Counted from the first letter of the stretch, positions 29,901 to 39,864 are shown. The stretch is DNA of 64,000 nucleotides from CAYVVD01 sp964454975 (GCA_964454975.1 CAYVVD010000012.1:1-64000); one strand, 5' to 3'. Program-made: numbers and translations. The notes: a model not told the origin generated them from the letters alone.

Positions 29901-32141
29901 ATCTGTTGTCGGGTATGAATTGCCTTCAATACCTGTTATAAAGTAACCATCAACACTTCCTACAGCTGACCAGCTTAGTACAAGCTCATTCGGATCGTCA
30001 GCAGTTACGTTGATTGAGATAGCGCCTGTCGGATCTGTAGGAACAGCCGGAGGCGTATCAAATGCTTCGCTATCACCTGGGAACAAATGTGAATAGTTCT
30101 GAGGTCCGCGTGGCACACCGGCGTTTGTACAGCAGTCCTGTACATCATCAACCTGGTCGTTGAATAAGTAAACAGTAGCAACATAAGAAGTATTTGCTGT
30201 AAGGCCTGTTACTGTTGTTGATGTATTAGTACCTACATAAACTACTACGTTGCCGGCACCTGTAGTTTCTGTTGAACTTGAGTAATCTGTTGAATAATCG
30301 CTGTAATCTGTTCCGTCAACCGGTTGAACTTCTGATGTAGCAGAAGGACGCAATACAACGAGATAGTTCTCAGTTCCGCCCATCCCGTCATCGCCTGCAG
30401 TCCAGCTAATCTCAACCTGGGTTGGGTCTAAACAGTCAGGAATAGACATCTGAACATTAGATGCCTGTAAAGCATTACCATATTCAAACAATGTATATTT
30501 ACAAGTTTCAAATGGATCTGAATAATTTTCTGAACCTGAACCAGCATCACGGTTTATTGCGTATATCCTGATGCTGTAGTTTGTACCCGGTGTCAGATTT
30601 GCCATACTCAGGAATTCTTTACCGCCAATAGGTTGTGGCGCTGCAAGGTAAACTGCTCTTGCAGTTGAACTGCCTGTGCCACCCAAACCACTCCAGAGCT
30701 GTGACATGCCTGCGCCGACTGTCCAGTCGCCGGAATGAGTTGCATTGATATTATCGCCTGTGTAATCATCACCGTCTGCCGGGTGGTTGTCAGTAGCGTC
30801 AAAGTTGAAGCACATACTGCCTTCTTTCATAAGAACGAGGTAGTATTCAACTGAAGCGTCTGTATCCCACTCGAACGATAGTAAAGAAACACCGCAGAAT
30901 GTAAATGCAAATCCCGAAGGAGTGCTTGGTTCCGTGGAGATTGTCGGGAATCCCCCAGCTGTAAGCGGTGTATCAAAGTAATTGTTCATACAAACATCTG
31001 TGCCGGTATTGTATGGGAATACTTCATAGTAATACAGGTTACCCGGGTTTAGTCCGGTTACTGTTGTTGAAGTTGATGAAGTATTTGCTACGAAATAAAC
31101 AGTCGGTACAGTTGTATAAATGTCCGGACTACCCTGAGCACTATTTGAATAGTCAGAGTCAGCGCCTGTAAAGTCAGCGCCATCATTTGTACTTGGATTG
31201 GCATCCGGTCCGCCTACTGCGGAACCCTCACGAATATAAACCAGATATCCTTCCGAGCCACCTGCGCCGGCACTCCAGGAAACCTGCTGGCTTGTCATAT
31301 CATAAGCATCAACACCGAAACCTGTCGGTGCATTTGTTGGTTCTTCTGCAAGAGTACAAATAGGGTCAAATGTGCCACCAGTCTGGTCATCATAATTGAG
31401 CCAGGTTGATGAATCGCCATTTGCGATAGTCCTTATCTGGAAATAGTAATATGTTTCCGGTTCAAGGTCATCAATTATAAAGGAACTGACATCTCCGATA
31501 TCAGCATGATCCCAGTCGGGAGTATTTGTGAAATCAGTTAATTCGGTTCCATCGTTTGTTGTAGCATCTGAAAGATTTACAACATAACCGTCCCTGTATG
31601 CTGTCGGGCTGTGTGTCCAGGTAATTGTAAACTGGTCGTCAGTCCTGTCTGCCTGAGCAACATCAAGTGCAGATGGCGGATCAGGAACCTGGGCATCGGT
31701 TGTAAATGTTCTTTGGCCGTTGTCGGCTGTTGAAGTGCTGTATTCTGGATCAGTACCACCATCACTTACATATTCAAATACCCTTATAATGTAAGTGGTA
31801 TTTGGAGTAAGGTTGGTAACCTGTACCCTTCTACCTACACCGTTAAAGATAATTTGAGACGTGCCTGCTACAGTTGCCGCAGTACTATGATTAACTGTGC
31901 CACTTGTTTGTGCAGTATAAGCTGAACCATCCGAAGGTATGTCAGTCACACTGGTTCCTTCTTCCATCACAACAAGTGTTGCATCACCATTGCCTGGAAG
32001 CCAACGGACAAGAACGCTGGTCGCATCGCCGTTTCTGAACGAGATATATCTCGCATTCTGTGTTGGTGCAGCTGCCCACAATTCCATACTTAGAACTATG
32101 AAAGTGAGCAGGAGCGTTAAGTAGGAGAAGTACCTTCTCAT
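23946..32141 (-). CDS. Giant fibronectin-III-like repeat protein with T9SS sorting domain
   Basis: 2731 residues from the ATG at 32141, which has AAGGGAG upstream and gives a clean signal peptide (MRRYFSYLTLLLTFIVLSME..AAAP). About nineteen FN3-like units follow. Each has a W in strand C, a YLVV.REG strand, P.DG..Y.A, YVVY.G.GTS and a T.TGL.P.T.Y.F.V..YN end. One different Ig-like domain (GTPDHLAFDAS...) sits near residue 2480. The last 85 residues are a type A T9SS sorting domain (QPNPAKDNIRFDL ... LPFSVNIYN ... PSGTYILQVF). The protein should be exported and fixed to the cell surface, perhaps for adhesion. GC looks higher than in flanking genes. Confidence 0.92.
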   Translation of the reverse strand: MRRYFSYLTLLLTFIVLSMELWAAAPTQNARYISFRNGDATSVLVRWLPGNGDATLVVMEEGTSVTDIPSDGSAYTAQTSGTVNHSTAATVAGTSQIIFNGVGRRVQVTNLTPNTTYIIRVFEYVSDGGTDPEYSTSTADNGQRTFTTDAQVPDPPSALDVAQADRTDDQFTITWTHSPTAYRDGYVVNLSDATTNDGTELTDFTNTPDWDHADIGDVSSFIIDDLEPETYYYFQIRTIANGDSSTWLNYDDQTGGTFDPICTLAEEPTNAPTGFGVDAYDMTSQQVSWSAGAGGSEGYLVYIREGSAVGGPDANPSTNDGADFTGADSDYSNSAQGSPDIYTTVPTVYFVANTSSTSTTVTGLNPGNLYYYEVFPYNTGTDVCMNNYFDTPLTAGGFPTISTEPSTPSGFAFTFCGVSLLSFEWDTDASVEYYLVLMKEGSMCFNFDATDNHPADGDDYTGDNINATHSGDWTVGAGMSQLWSGLGGTGSSTARAVYLAAPQPIGGKEFLSMANLTPGTNYSIRIYAINRDAGSGSENYSDPFETCKYTLFEYGNALQASNVQMSIPDCLDPTQVEISWTAGDDGMGGTENYLVVLRPSATSEVQPVDGTDYSDYSTDYSSSTETTGAGNVVVYVGTNTSTTVTGLTANTSYVATVYLFNDQVDDVQDCCTNAGVPRGPQNYSHLFPGDSEAFDTPPAVPTDPTGAISINVTADDPNELVLSWSAVGSVDGYFITGIEGNSYPTTDPECTYVYNPDTNGASDDFSDGYDISGGSLEYVIGYYSQSVTSATVTGLNSTTVYSFKLWTYNGTDYATSGETLSVGNPYAVNYSENPIQGQRTTLAVSPSSAPIASFLDPPPAENVGEECLYIELIGNGADNILVLMHTSAVADSPSDGQSNIPAVQPDGNEETTYGTDQFPSGTSYVVYNFTSPANGVSDTFKVTGLAASTVYHLAAWNYNGTSGSGEENFTGTTTDSRTTLATEPAQQAEFKDALSDAFTGLTPTQMNVNWKPGVGGPNYIVLASQGNNPIPSAHPVDGITYAPNNIWSSAPSITLSGVEWRFIYSGTSNSVLFNHGTPQTLWSFLIYSFDGSGGSENYLTVPDPDHIQRYSLSTEPTAGPALSACGAVSESSLSFTLTPAADGNYTVIYAHESSAVVNDPIDGEGEPVPQGTDFSTATSAGGGDKVIYAGSTPGVTPVNITVTGLNDDTEYYFEAWSYNALTGTTTQTNNYYTAASSTTSCWSLAIEPSVAGSVTLTNGSLIINWGAAPADQYMVVVNETLTPEATTPTDGTGYPPLPNTSQTFDWSTKGAADFGSSWIAYNGDQTSCTITNPTPASPFSVAVWAYNGSNTASYNYATSSSTVNGYSWDDMPPSPNAFTVTEVVGDETSLDLSDFSSTVTDEYLVFAQTGSNPSESFQNGTEKYGDNSTIPTAGTYNYGINAAPNGSFLVYRGSAPVFPLQITGFSACTEYYFTVYAYNTNGGVGPVAVYNYNPTGTSANGQTVAEEPSAQPTSLTFSNLVTDETATVRQYDVSWSNGASGPNYLVIAREGASPTGTPSDGSSYTANNTYASGDAIGDGYVVYDGTGTSFTFIAESNQKYARPYFFDVFSYDECGVGSNTENYLITSPLEGDDIILALKPTNSPTGLTPGLHGFNDVTDKSTMDLTWSSGGSKYIVIARLGAAPSQTPVNGTTYVADADIDGSSATIGDSNHFVVYTGTSTSVQVSGLNPGGDYYFSVHSFNCSNTASVDVPGSENYKTPPTVLNRHALQREPLIWTNAESATASGLQETTADISWPTATQDDNPSSATSSVSGYIAIAKVGLTASTGSPIDGQTSYTAAPFGTNPLGDGYIVYKGSSTSFTVNGLSTNTQYTVRIYSYDDAGFPTTVNYSEGMSVDLAGLQEYVDVTFSTLAPDPTSAPSGLTVTSRGTTDLGLSWTAGGGTAKSIVIVNEVGDGLPTGPTQGQGYSVGDFMNGVDGTNGTVKYVGSATTATITGLTPDQGYVIHVYGFNDISGSGHNYYPIAPPFYDEDEHTTLATESGSPSGLAETDNGGGSIDFSWTPGSNSLLVISTTATPGAPTDGTTYGGAGAAYGGDEVVFNGNGSSASFTATPGQTYHAAVYSYNGDDYTFNFVADKGDVGSQNYNASPSSASFVAKPSEPGAPSSVVFSNRTTSTMDIGWTGSGATNYLVVATSGTVTSGGGDPVDCTSYTANAAFGSGQAYGSGYVVYNGTGTSFTMSSLSADTKYTIEVWAFNEASPGPNAINYNPNEATGTHTTLATEPAQVSTLASPSQSTNSIDLTWSLNGAPKVIVLARESNPVGTDPTDGTTYSANATYSSGDLIGSSYVVYQGSGTTTTVTGLNSGTTYHFKAYGFDGDNCTGNEGSENYNTTSAPSASFNTTGVGTPDHLAFDASTFPAQFYSGNVYNVTVRLEDQFNTLINPTTNLTFDVTANATTVTSGTITTAQTSTTVNISYTDSDGFDDLTFTATQTGGTPTVSDGTHDVDVIADAPTNGPTLDNLTALSGSEIKVQYTTGSGNDGTLVMMRRSNSTFTDPTDGQQYSPSSSYTSDPGTQAIEADDDGDVTASNLMDGRTRYYFKLFDYKGDATDGTANYNVSSTDSGNERTKRSKIAVPGGEPVWVDGSFDVGSIQPNPAKDNIRFDLEVYEELPFSVNIYNSAGELVLVILDGRVLSAGTVITLDADLVDMPSGTYILQVFAGEEAIVEKFVIVD

Positions 32142-32200
32142 TATAAAACTCCCTTTAAGTAGATAAAACGTATTATTATATGACCCGATAAAATTTTTCA

Positions 32201-33310
32201 TTAGTTAACTTCATCCTTTGTTTCTACATTCATTACTTTTGATAATTCACTTCTGTTGCCTCTCGATTCGGCGCGAACACGGATATAATAATCTTCATCC
32301 GGTTTAAGCATATCAACATAAAATTCTGTCAGGTTGCCGACATCAACTCCCTGCCATTCTTTTATAATATCTTCAAAGTCATCATCCCTTGCAACATCGA
32401 GAATATATGTCTCTGCCCCGGGAACTGGTTTCCATGCAGGCATGAAATAATCGCTGCCAATTTCAATCGGTTCCAGGAATACAGGAGTTTCGAGCATTGT
32501 CATTTTTTTACTGGGGTTAGCGCCTGTTTCTTCGAGCATATAATTTATGCTCCTTCCTTCGCCATTGTACTCAACAATTTTTATGAAGTACTTTGTGTTT
32601 GAACTCAAATTTTTAACTTCAACGGAATTTTCAATCCCTTTATACACAACAAACGTTTCTTCACCAAGCATGTCGCCTTTGCCATATTCGACATCAGCCT
32701 GGTAAACCCTTCCACCGAGTGGATTTGCGGGCATTGCCCCGGGTCTCATGATAACCATGCAGCCGGCACCGTCTCCGCGCTTCCATGTAAACTTGAGAGA
32801 ATTAGATGTAGTGTTTTTATACAGCACATTGTAGGCCTGTACTTTGGGTTTTTCGGTTAAAGTAAAAAATCCGGTGGAAAATACTTCAGTTTGGATTGTT
32901 TGGGAGTCATTGACAAAGTAATAAGCGTCCAGTAAGTATTCGGTGTTAGGAGCAAGTTCAAGCAGGAAGAATTCACCCTCTTGTTCAGCACCGCTGTAAA
33001 CGACAAGGTTGCCGTCACCGGTATATGAATCCTCCATTTCTGTCCCAAAGAACGGGGAGGGCAGGTATTCTTTATCTGCAAGAGCTTTAATAGAAGCTTG
33101 ATCCTTTATTCGTAAAACGAATATCTTTTTTTGTGTCCTTTCTTCTAAATCGCTGTCAGCTTCAAAAAAATAAACATGAGCCTGTGTGGCATCTAAATTT
33201 TTAAAGGAAATCTGCGGCTCAGCCGCTAAAATTGAAAAGCCCAGCAACAAAAGAAGCTGAACAAGAAAATACGTTCTTAAATTACAAATTTTACTGTGAA
33301 ATTTGGGCAT
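32201..33310 (-). CDS. Secreted FN3-like protein, short companion of the giant protein
   Basis: 369 residues from the ATG at 33310; a TTG at 33346 is possible. A signal peptide (LRTYFLVQLLLLLGFSILAAEP) precedes about three FN3-like units of the same type as in the next gene (GAGCMVIMRPGAMPANPLGG, TFVVYKGIENSVEVKNLSSNT). The last unit (VPGAETYILDVARDDDF) is a more standard FN3. No T9SS tail is seen, so it may stay in the periplasm or bind its neighbour. It ends 59 bases before the giant gene and is likely co-transcribed with it. Confidence 0.85.
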   Translation of the reverse strand: MPKFHSKICNLRTYFLVQLLLLLGFSILAAEPQISFKNLDATQAHVYFFEADSDLEERTQKKIFVLRIKDQASIKALADKEYLPSPFFGTEMEDSYTGDGNLVVYSGAEQEGEFFLLELAPNTEYLLDAYYFVNDSQTIQTEVFSTGFFTLTEKPKVQAYNVLYKNTTSNSLKFTWKRGDGAGCMVIMRPGAMPANPLGGRVYQADVEYGKGDMLGEETFVVYKGIENSVEVKNLSSNTKYFIKIVEYNGEGRSINYMLEETGANPSKKMTMLETPVFLEPIEIGSDYFMPAWKPVPGAETYILDVARDDDFEDIIKEWQGVDVGNLTEFYVDMLKPDEDYYIRVRAESRGNRSELSKVMNVETKDEVN

Positions 33311-33340
33311 ATAGGCAATCAATGTTCTGTTAATATTATA

Positions 33341-33368
33341 GTGCAACCCGGAACTAACCGGGCTGCAC
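33341..33368 (-). terminator. Hairpin after the fibre gene
   Basis: An 11-bp stem (GTGCAGCCCGG with CCGGGTTGCAC on the minus strand, one G-U pair) and a short loop, 16 bases after the fibre gene stop. No T-run follows, so it may only attenuate or stabilise the mRNA. Confidence 0.5.
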
Positions 33369-33384
33369 TTATAATAGTATGTTA

Positions 33385-36300
33385 TTAGTTAACAATCCAC
33401 CACTGGCCGCCGTAATAAAGAAGCATTACGGATTCGCCGGCACTAATTGTTATAGTATTAACACCGTCAGTTACTGAGAAGTCATTAGCGCTTGACGGGT
33501 CAGTCATCAGATAGAGGATCTGGCCGTCAGTTGCATCTGTTGTATTAATGTCTGGAACTGTAAGGTCACATGTCAGAAGGCCGCCTGATGTGTTGTCCCA
33601 AACTGTTACTACAGCGCCGATATAGACGTTTGCCATATCACCAACTGCAGTGATTGTTTCAGTGTAGAGTGATGAGTAAACAACTCTGCCATCAAATATT
33701 TCGAGAGCAGTTGAACCATCATTACCATTTGAGTTCTCTACATAGAGTGCAGCGTCATCAGAGCTGTACTGCTGAACTTCAAGAGCCGGTCCGTCACCGT
33801 CGTTTTCTACGAGTAGAGTACCACCTGTACCGCCGGCATTGTAGAAATTAACAGTTACGTCATCTGTACCGTTTACTGTCTCTACCAACAAACCATTAAC
33901 AACACCACTACGATCCATAACTACATCAAGACCATATTGCGGTCCAGTTGCGCCACCGTATATCCTTACTGCAGCTGCATTAGTGTTAGCGTTATTTGCA
34001 ACGAATTCAGCAACATAACCCTGAGCTGAAGGCGATTGGGTATCATCATTTGTTGCAAAGAGTGTTGAAACAGCATTTACACTATTGTAACCGAAGAGCA
34101 GTGCGGTAGAGCTTGTAGCAACGTCAATATCAAGATTAATCTTACCATTCTGCTGTGCTGCTGACGCTGCCGGAAGAAGGTCAACTTTACCATTAACAGA
34201 GTTAGTAAGATTAGTAATTGAGTTCGTGTTGTTAGTAATGCTTGCTGTATTGTTAGCAATACTTGCTGCATTATTGCCGATGCTGGATGCATTAGCTGCA
34301 ATGTCAGTAGCATTAGCATTGATTGAATTCTCATGCCTTCCAATACTGGCTGTATTGTTAGTTATACTGCCTGTATTGTTAGTTATACTGCCTGTATTTT
34401 TAGCAATACTTGCTGTATTGTTAGCAATACTTGCTGCATTGTTGCCGATGCTGCCTGTATTGTTAGTTATACTTGCTGTATTGTTAGCAATACTTGCTGC
34501 ATTATTGGCTATGCTGGATGCATTAGCTGCAATACTGCCGGCATTAGCATTGATTGAATTCTCATGACGATTAAGTGAATTCTCATGCCTTCCAATACTT
34601 GCTGTATTATTTGCGATGCTGGCTGCATTGTTGCCGATGCTGCCTGCATTGTTAGCTATACTTGCTGCATTGTTAGCGATGCTGGCTGTATTGTTAGCGA
34701 TGCTGGCTGCATTGTTGCCGATGCTGGCTGCATTGTTGCCGATGCTGGCTGCATTGTTAGCNNNNNNNNNNNNNNNNNNNNNNNNNNNNNNNNNNNNNNN
34801 NNNNNNNNNNNNNNNNNNNNNNNNNNNNNNNNNNNNNNNNNNNNNNNNNNNNNNNNNNNNNAGTAAAGATATCATTAATTGAGTTCTCCTGGCGTCCGAT
34901 TGATGCTTCTGTACGTCCGATTGATGCGTCGTGACGGAAAATTGAAAGGAATATGTCAGCAATGCTTGTTTCCTGACGGTTAATCGAATTCTCGTGACGA
35001 TTAATCGAGTTAGCAAGATTACCTACACTGGATGTAAGTGTATTGATTGAGTTTTCATGCCTGTTAATGCTATTAGTGTTGCGAGCGATGGACATCATGT
35101 TGTCCATTGCTTTCTGAGCATTAGCAAGTATTGAGTTTTCATGACGTGCAATCGATGCATCATGACGGAAAATTGAAGAGAAAATATCATTAATTGAATT
35201 TTCCTGGCGTCCGATTGATGCTTCTGTACGTCCGATTGATGCATCGTGTCGGAAAATTGAAAAGAATATGTCAGTAATGCTTGTTTCCTGACGGTTAATC
35301 GAATTCTCGTGACGATTAATCGAGTTAGCAAGATTACCTACACTGGATGTAAGTGTATTGATTGAGTTTTCATGCCTGTTAATGCTATTAGTGTTGCGAG
35401 CGATGGACATCATGTTGTCCATTGCTTTCTGAGCATTAGCAAGTATTGAGTTTTCATGCCTGTTAATGCTGGCTACATTATTAGCAATTGCGGCTGTATT
35501 CTGAGTGATTGTATTCTCAAGCCTGAAGATGCTATTAACATTATTATTAATGCTGTTAGTGTTGTTCGTGATGCTGCTAGTGTTGTTTGTGATGCTGTTA
35601 GTATTGTTTGTAATCTGAGTCTGCAATGCAGCATCAGCAGCATCAACATAATCCTTCCTTGTCAGGTCGGATGCGTCAACCGGAGCAGAATCACTGCGTG
35701 CTGTTCCTGTGAACATTGCAGCAACGCCGTCTGTTCCGCCGTTTGCCTGTAGCGCAAGTCCTGTGCCTGTGTTGTTGATTTCAACGACTGCACCCGGAGT
35801 AGCGACGTTATCTGTAAATGTTGACGATGTACCAACAAGTGCACCGAAAATTGTACCTGTTACAGTAAGGTCACCATCAATTTCAACGTCGTCGTTGAAG
35901 AGGAGAGGATCACCCGGAGCTGCCGGCGGAGTTATCGAGACATAAGCGCCATCAATATCACCAACAATAATTTCATCAACTGCATAGATTGTGCTTGCAG
36001 TCAGTGATGAGTTAACAAGAATGTCACCATAAGTCTTGATTGCCGGTTTGTCAGCGCCACCATCGTTGTTGCGAACAACAAGGGTGAATTCAACAATGTC
36101 GCCCGGATCAAGTGTACCAGGTACCCAGCCACCAGGATATGGTGAGTTGTTTTCAACTAACAAGCCGCGGCCAGCTCCACCGATGTTATCTTCGATGAAT
36201 GCAGTATATCCGCCTGCGGGAGCGTCACGCTCTGCTTCAAGAGCATAGCCTGCAGGGTCTGTGCTGCTTGATACAGCATAGAGTGTCGGGTTTGTGTTTG

Positions 36301-39300
36301 CAGGGTTAGCAATTTCAAAACGTCCTGCCATGCCTGTCCCTGTGTTAATCATATTCAGGTTGTGATTTGTACCTGTATGAGTAATCTGGAATGCAATGTC
36401 AGCGCCATTGTATGTTTCGCTGTAAGGCAGTGTAAGAACATCAGTTGTCCAGAAAGCAGCGCCCAGTCCGTCAGATACTAGGATTGAGCCTGCCGCTTCG
36501 GCACCTGAGTTAATTTTAGCATCCGTGACTGAAAGGTCAGCAAGTTTATCAGTTGTTACGGCACCATCAGCAAGTTTAACAGTTGTTACTGCTGCATCAG
36601 CAATCTTTGCTGTTGATACAGAAGCGTCAACCAATTCAGCTGTATTAACTGAGTTGTCAGCCATTTTTGCATTTGTTACTGCATCATCTGCAATCTTTGC
36701 TGTTGTTACTGCTGCATTGTCGATTTTCGTATTTGTTACTGAAAGGTCCGCAAGGTCAACAGTTGCAACACCGCCATCCTGCAAGTCAGCTGTTCCAACA
36801 CTACCATCAAGAATCTTGTCTGAGTTAACAGCACCATCAGCAATCTTTGCTGTTGTTACTGCTGCATCAGCAATCTTTGCTGTTGTTACAGAAGCGTCAA
36901 CCAATTCAGCTGTATTAACTGAGTTGTCAGCCATCTTTGCATTTGTTACTGCATCATCCTGAATCTTTATTGTTGACACAGCATCGTCAGCCAATTTTGC
37001 ATTTGTTACTGAAAGGTCCGCAAGGTCAACAGTTGCAACACCGCCATCCTGCAAGTCAGCTGTTCCAACACTACCATCAAGAATCTTGTCTGAGTTAACA
37101 GCACCATCAGCAATCTTTGCTGTTGTTACTGCTGCATCAGCAATCTTTGCTGTTGTTACAGAAGCGTCAACCAATTCAGCTGTATTAACTGAGTTGTCAG
37201 CCATCTTTGCATTTGTTACTGCATCATCCTGGATCTTTGTTGTTGACACAGCATCGTCAGCCAATTTTGCATTTGTTACTGCAAGGTCAACGATTTCAGC
37301 TGTATTAACTGAATTGTCAGCCATTTTTGCATTTGTTACAGCATCATCCTGGATCTTTGTTGTTGACACAGCATCGTCAGCCAATTTTGCATTTGTTACT
37401 GCAAGGTCAACCAATTCAGCTGTATTAACTGAATTGTCAGCCATCTTTGCATTTGTTACTGCATCATCCTGGATCTTTATTGTTGATACAGCATCGTCAG
37501 CCAATTTTGCATTTGTTACTGCAAGGTCAACGATTTCTGCTGTATTAACTGAATTGTCAGCCATTTTTGCATTTGTTACAGCATCATCTGCTAACTTAAC
37601 AGTTGTTACTGCATCATTATCAATTTTAGCTGTTGTAACAGCAAGATCCATAATCTTAGGAGTAGTAACTGAATTGTCAGCAAGTTCTGCTGTTCCAACC
37701 GAACCATCAATAATCTGAGTTGTCCCAACAGAATTCGGGCCCATATCAGCAAGAGCTATTGAACCGTCAAGAATTTCGTCGGAAGCAACTGCGCCGGTAG
37801 CGATTTTTGCAGCATTAACTGCATCATCAGCTATCTTAGCTGTTGTAACTGCAGCATCGGCGAGGTTTGCTGTACCTACGAGACCGGTAATCCAGTCAGC
37901 GCCGTCGTACATCCAAACTTCATTAATACCAACACCAACTTCATTGAAGCGAAGCGGGTCAGCAGCTGAACCATTACCAACAATAGTAGTGCTGTCAACA
38001 GTTACTGTAGCTGAAGGAACTGACCATTGCATTGTGCCAAGGCCATCATTCCATGTAAGTACGTAACCATCTGTACCTGCATTAGCAGAATTATCTGTTT
38101 CTAAGTTATTAGGAGTGATAAGTCCTGACTGCCATGTCCTTGTAATGGGATCAAACTGAAGTACAGAATAGACACCATTTGGAACAAAAGCAACGTCATC
38201 CCGAATTTTAACCGGAGCGCCAACAGAACCGTCACCTGTAATTGGGTCGAGTGTATGAACTTCTGCAATGCCCCATTCGAATGTGCTGCCAGTCCAAACC
38301 GGTGAAACTGAAGTTCCGGTTGGAGGATCTGACCATGTCATCTTTGCCGGGTCATTAGCATCAAAGTTGTAATACAAGAAAGCACCACTGTAATCATTAC
38401 TGAAAGGTTTAGGATCAAGAGCACCAAGCTCGTTGTAAGCCCTAAGTTCCTGGACAGTAACAGCGTCCTCAATGATTGTCCTTTCGTCAACTGCATCTGT
38501 AGCAATGTCTTCGTTGATGATAGTTTCATTTAGGATTTTGTCTGTTGAAACAGCGTCAGGCCCAAGTTTAGCATTGGTAACCTGGAGATCGGCAATGTCT
38601 TCAGTAAGAATAGTTTCATTAAGAATTTCATCCGTTGTTACTGCACCTGTAGCAATATCTTCAGCAAGAATTGTTTCCGGGAAGATTTTGTCTGTTGTTA
38701 CTGCATCCGGACCGATTTTCTCATTAGTAACAGCAAAAGTATCAATGTCTGCTGTCATTACTTCGAAGTCCATAATCTTGTCGGATGTTACAGCATCAGG
38801 AGCAATCTTAGGATTAGTAACTGAGAAAGTATCAAGGTCTGAAGTCATTACTTCAAAATCCATGATTTTGTCTGTTGTTACTGCATCCGGACCGATTTTC
38901 TCGTTTGTTACCTGTAGGTCAGCGATATCCTCGGTGAGAATTGTTTCGTCGAGAATTTCGTTTGTGGTTACAGCACCTGTAGCAATATCTTCTGCAAGAA
39001 TAGTTTCATTCATAATCTTGTCAGTAGAAACTGCGCTCGGGCCGATTTTTTCATTTGTAACTGCGAGATTGGCGATTTTGATTGTAGTAACTGCAAGGTC
39101 TGCAATTTTAGAAGTTGTGACCGCCTGGTCAAAGATACGGTCGGTCTTAACTGCGCCCACAGCAATCAAAGGATCAGGATAAGTACCTGTAAGGTCGCCA
39201 CCGGCAGGTCCTGATGGAGGAACTGTAACGTTCGGTGCGAGTTTATCCTGTGTGATAGAACCGGCAGGGATATTGTCAAGAATAGCCTGCGGCCTTATCT

Positions 39301-39802
39301 GCGGATTAGGATAAGTACCCATTAAATCTCCGCCTGCATCTCCCGTCGGGATAGCCATCACGCCAGGAGCAAGTTTTTCCTGAGTGATTGATGCGTCAGC
39401 AACGTCAAGAGCAAAGTCAGCTGTATCCGACCTTGTTGCCTGAAGTGCATAAGGCGATGATGTGAGTGGTGTCCTCTGGTACGGCGTGCCGTTGCCTACA
39501 GTAACCTGTAACCAGTACTGCTGGTCAAAAGGCAAGTCCAGGGGAACTTGCGATCCGAGGTAGGCGTTGATATAGCCGTCAACCGGAGTAAGGTCATGGA
39601 CCTCAACCCAGATTGGCGTTCCGCCAAACTCTGAATCATAGATTTCAAATGTAACCGGGACAGCTCCTGTTAAAGGATCACCATCCTGGTCGAGCAAATT
39701 AGCTTGATAATTCACAACCTTTGGCGCTACGGCCACGGCGTCGCTCAGCGGAGCTATCATCAAGCCAATTAAAAGTGCACTGAGAAGAAGTAATTTCTTC
39801 AT
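33385..39802 (-). CDS. Giant fibre-like protein: decapeptide repeats plus heptad stalk (interrupted by a 100-N gap)
   Basis: One gene split by N at 34762-34861. The 5' part (39802-34862) is exactly 1647 codons and the 3' part (34761-33385) exactly 459 with stop, so both are in frame if the real gap is a multiple of three. Start ATG 39802 has AGGAG 9 bases upstream and a signal peptide (MKKLLLLSALLIGLMIAPL). Order: an N-terminal domain common in FCB surface proteins (VNYQANLLDQDGDPL, RTPLTSSPYALQA, GGDLTGTYPDP), decapeptide repeats (39400-38440 and 37870-36510; e.g. DDAVTNAKMA), a beta-rich part, a heptad stalk (35640-34190; SIANNTA, SINRHEN), and a C-terminal beta domain ending GQWWIVN. No T9SS tail. 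Probably a trimeric surface fibre. Confidence 0.85.
34190..35640 (-). repeat. Heptad coiled-coil repeat region, with a 315-bp tandem duplication
   Basis: Encodes seven-residue repeats such as I-A-N-N-T-A-S and I-N-R-H-E-N-S. A 315-bp unit (105 residues, 15 heptads) occurs at least twice: ggcgtccgattgatgcttct starts at 34891 and again at 35206. The assembly gap falls inside this array, so the copy number is unknown. Confidence 0.9.
34762..34861. other. Assembly gap (100 N) inside the fibre gene
   Basis: Exactly 100 N, a conventional placeholder for unknown size, placed within near-identical heptad repeats. It creates an apparent frameshift that is probably not real. Confidence 0.93.
36510..37870 (-). 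repeat. Decapeptide-coding repeats with 120- and 270-bp higher-order copies
   Basis: Thirty-base units encode ten-residue repeats. Three consecutive 120-bp units (37231-37350, 37351-37470, 37471-37590) are nearly identical. A block of about 230 bases at 36731-36960 is repeated at 37001-37230 with no difference I can see, a period of 270 bp or nine decapeptides. Such recent copies favour recombination and length change. Confidence 0.9.
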
Positions 39803-39864
39803 TCTGCAATACTCCTGCAAGTAGTTATACAAAAGATTATTTATAATTAGCTTCATCAAAATTT

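Noticed and set aside
34226..34882. Long open frames on the plus strand across the stalk repeats
   Set aside because: They are antisense to the repeat gene, have low-complexity composition, and exist only because the 21-base repeats lack stops in several frames.
33385..35016. Separate short gene starting beyond the 100-N gap
   Set aside because: The frame before the gap in this reading is an out-of-frame shadow of the longer gene; the N-run length is arbitrary. One gene explains both halves.
34190..37870. CRISPR-like regular repeats
   Set aside because: The units are contiguous coding repeats with no unique spacers, and no cas genes are nearby.
36525..39182. Plus-strand open frames of 145-236 codons in the decapeptide region
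   Set aside because: Same cause: repeat-driven antisense frames with no ribosome site or recognisable domain.
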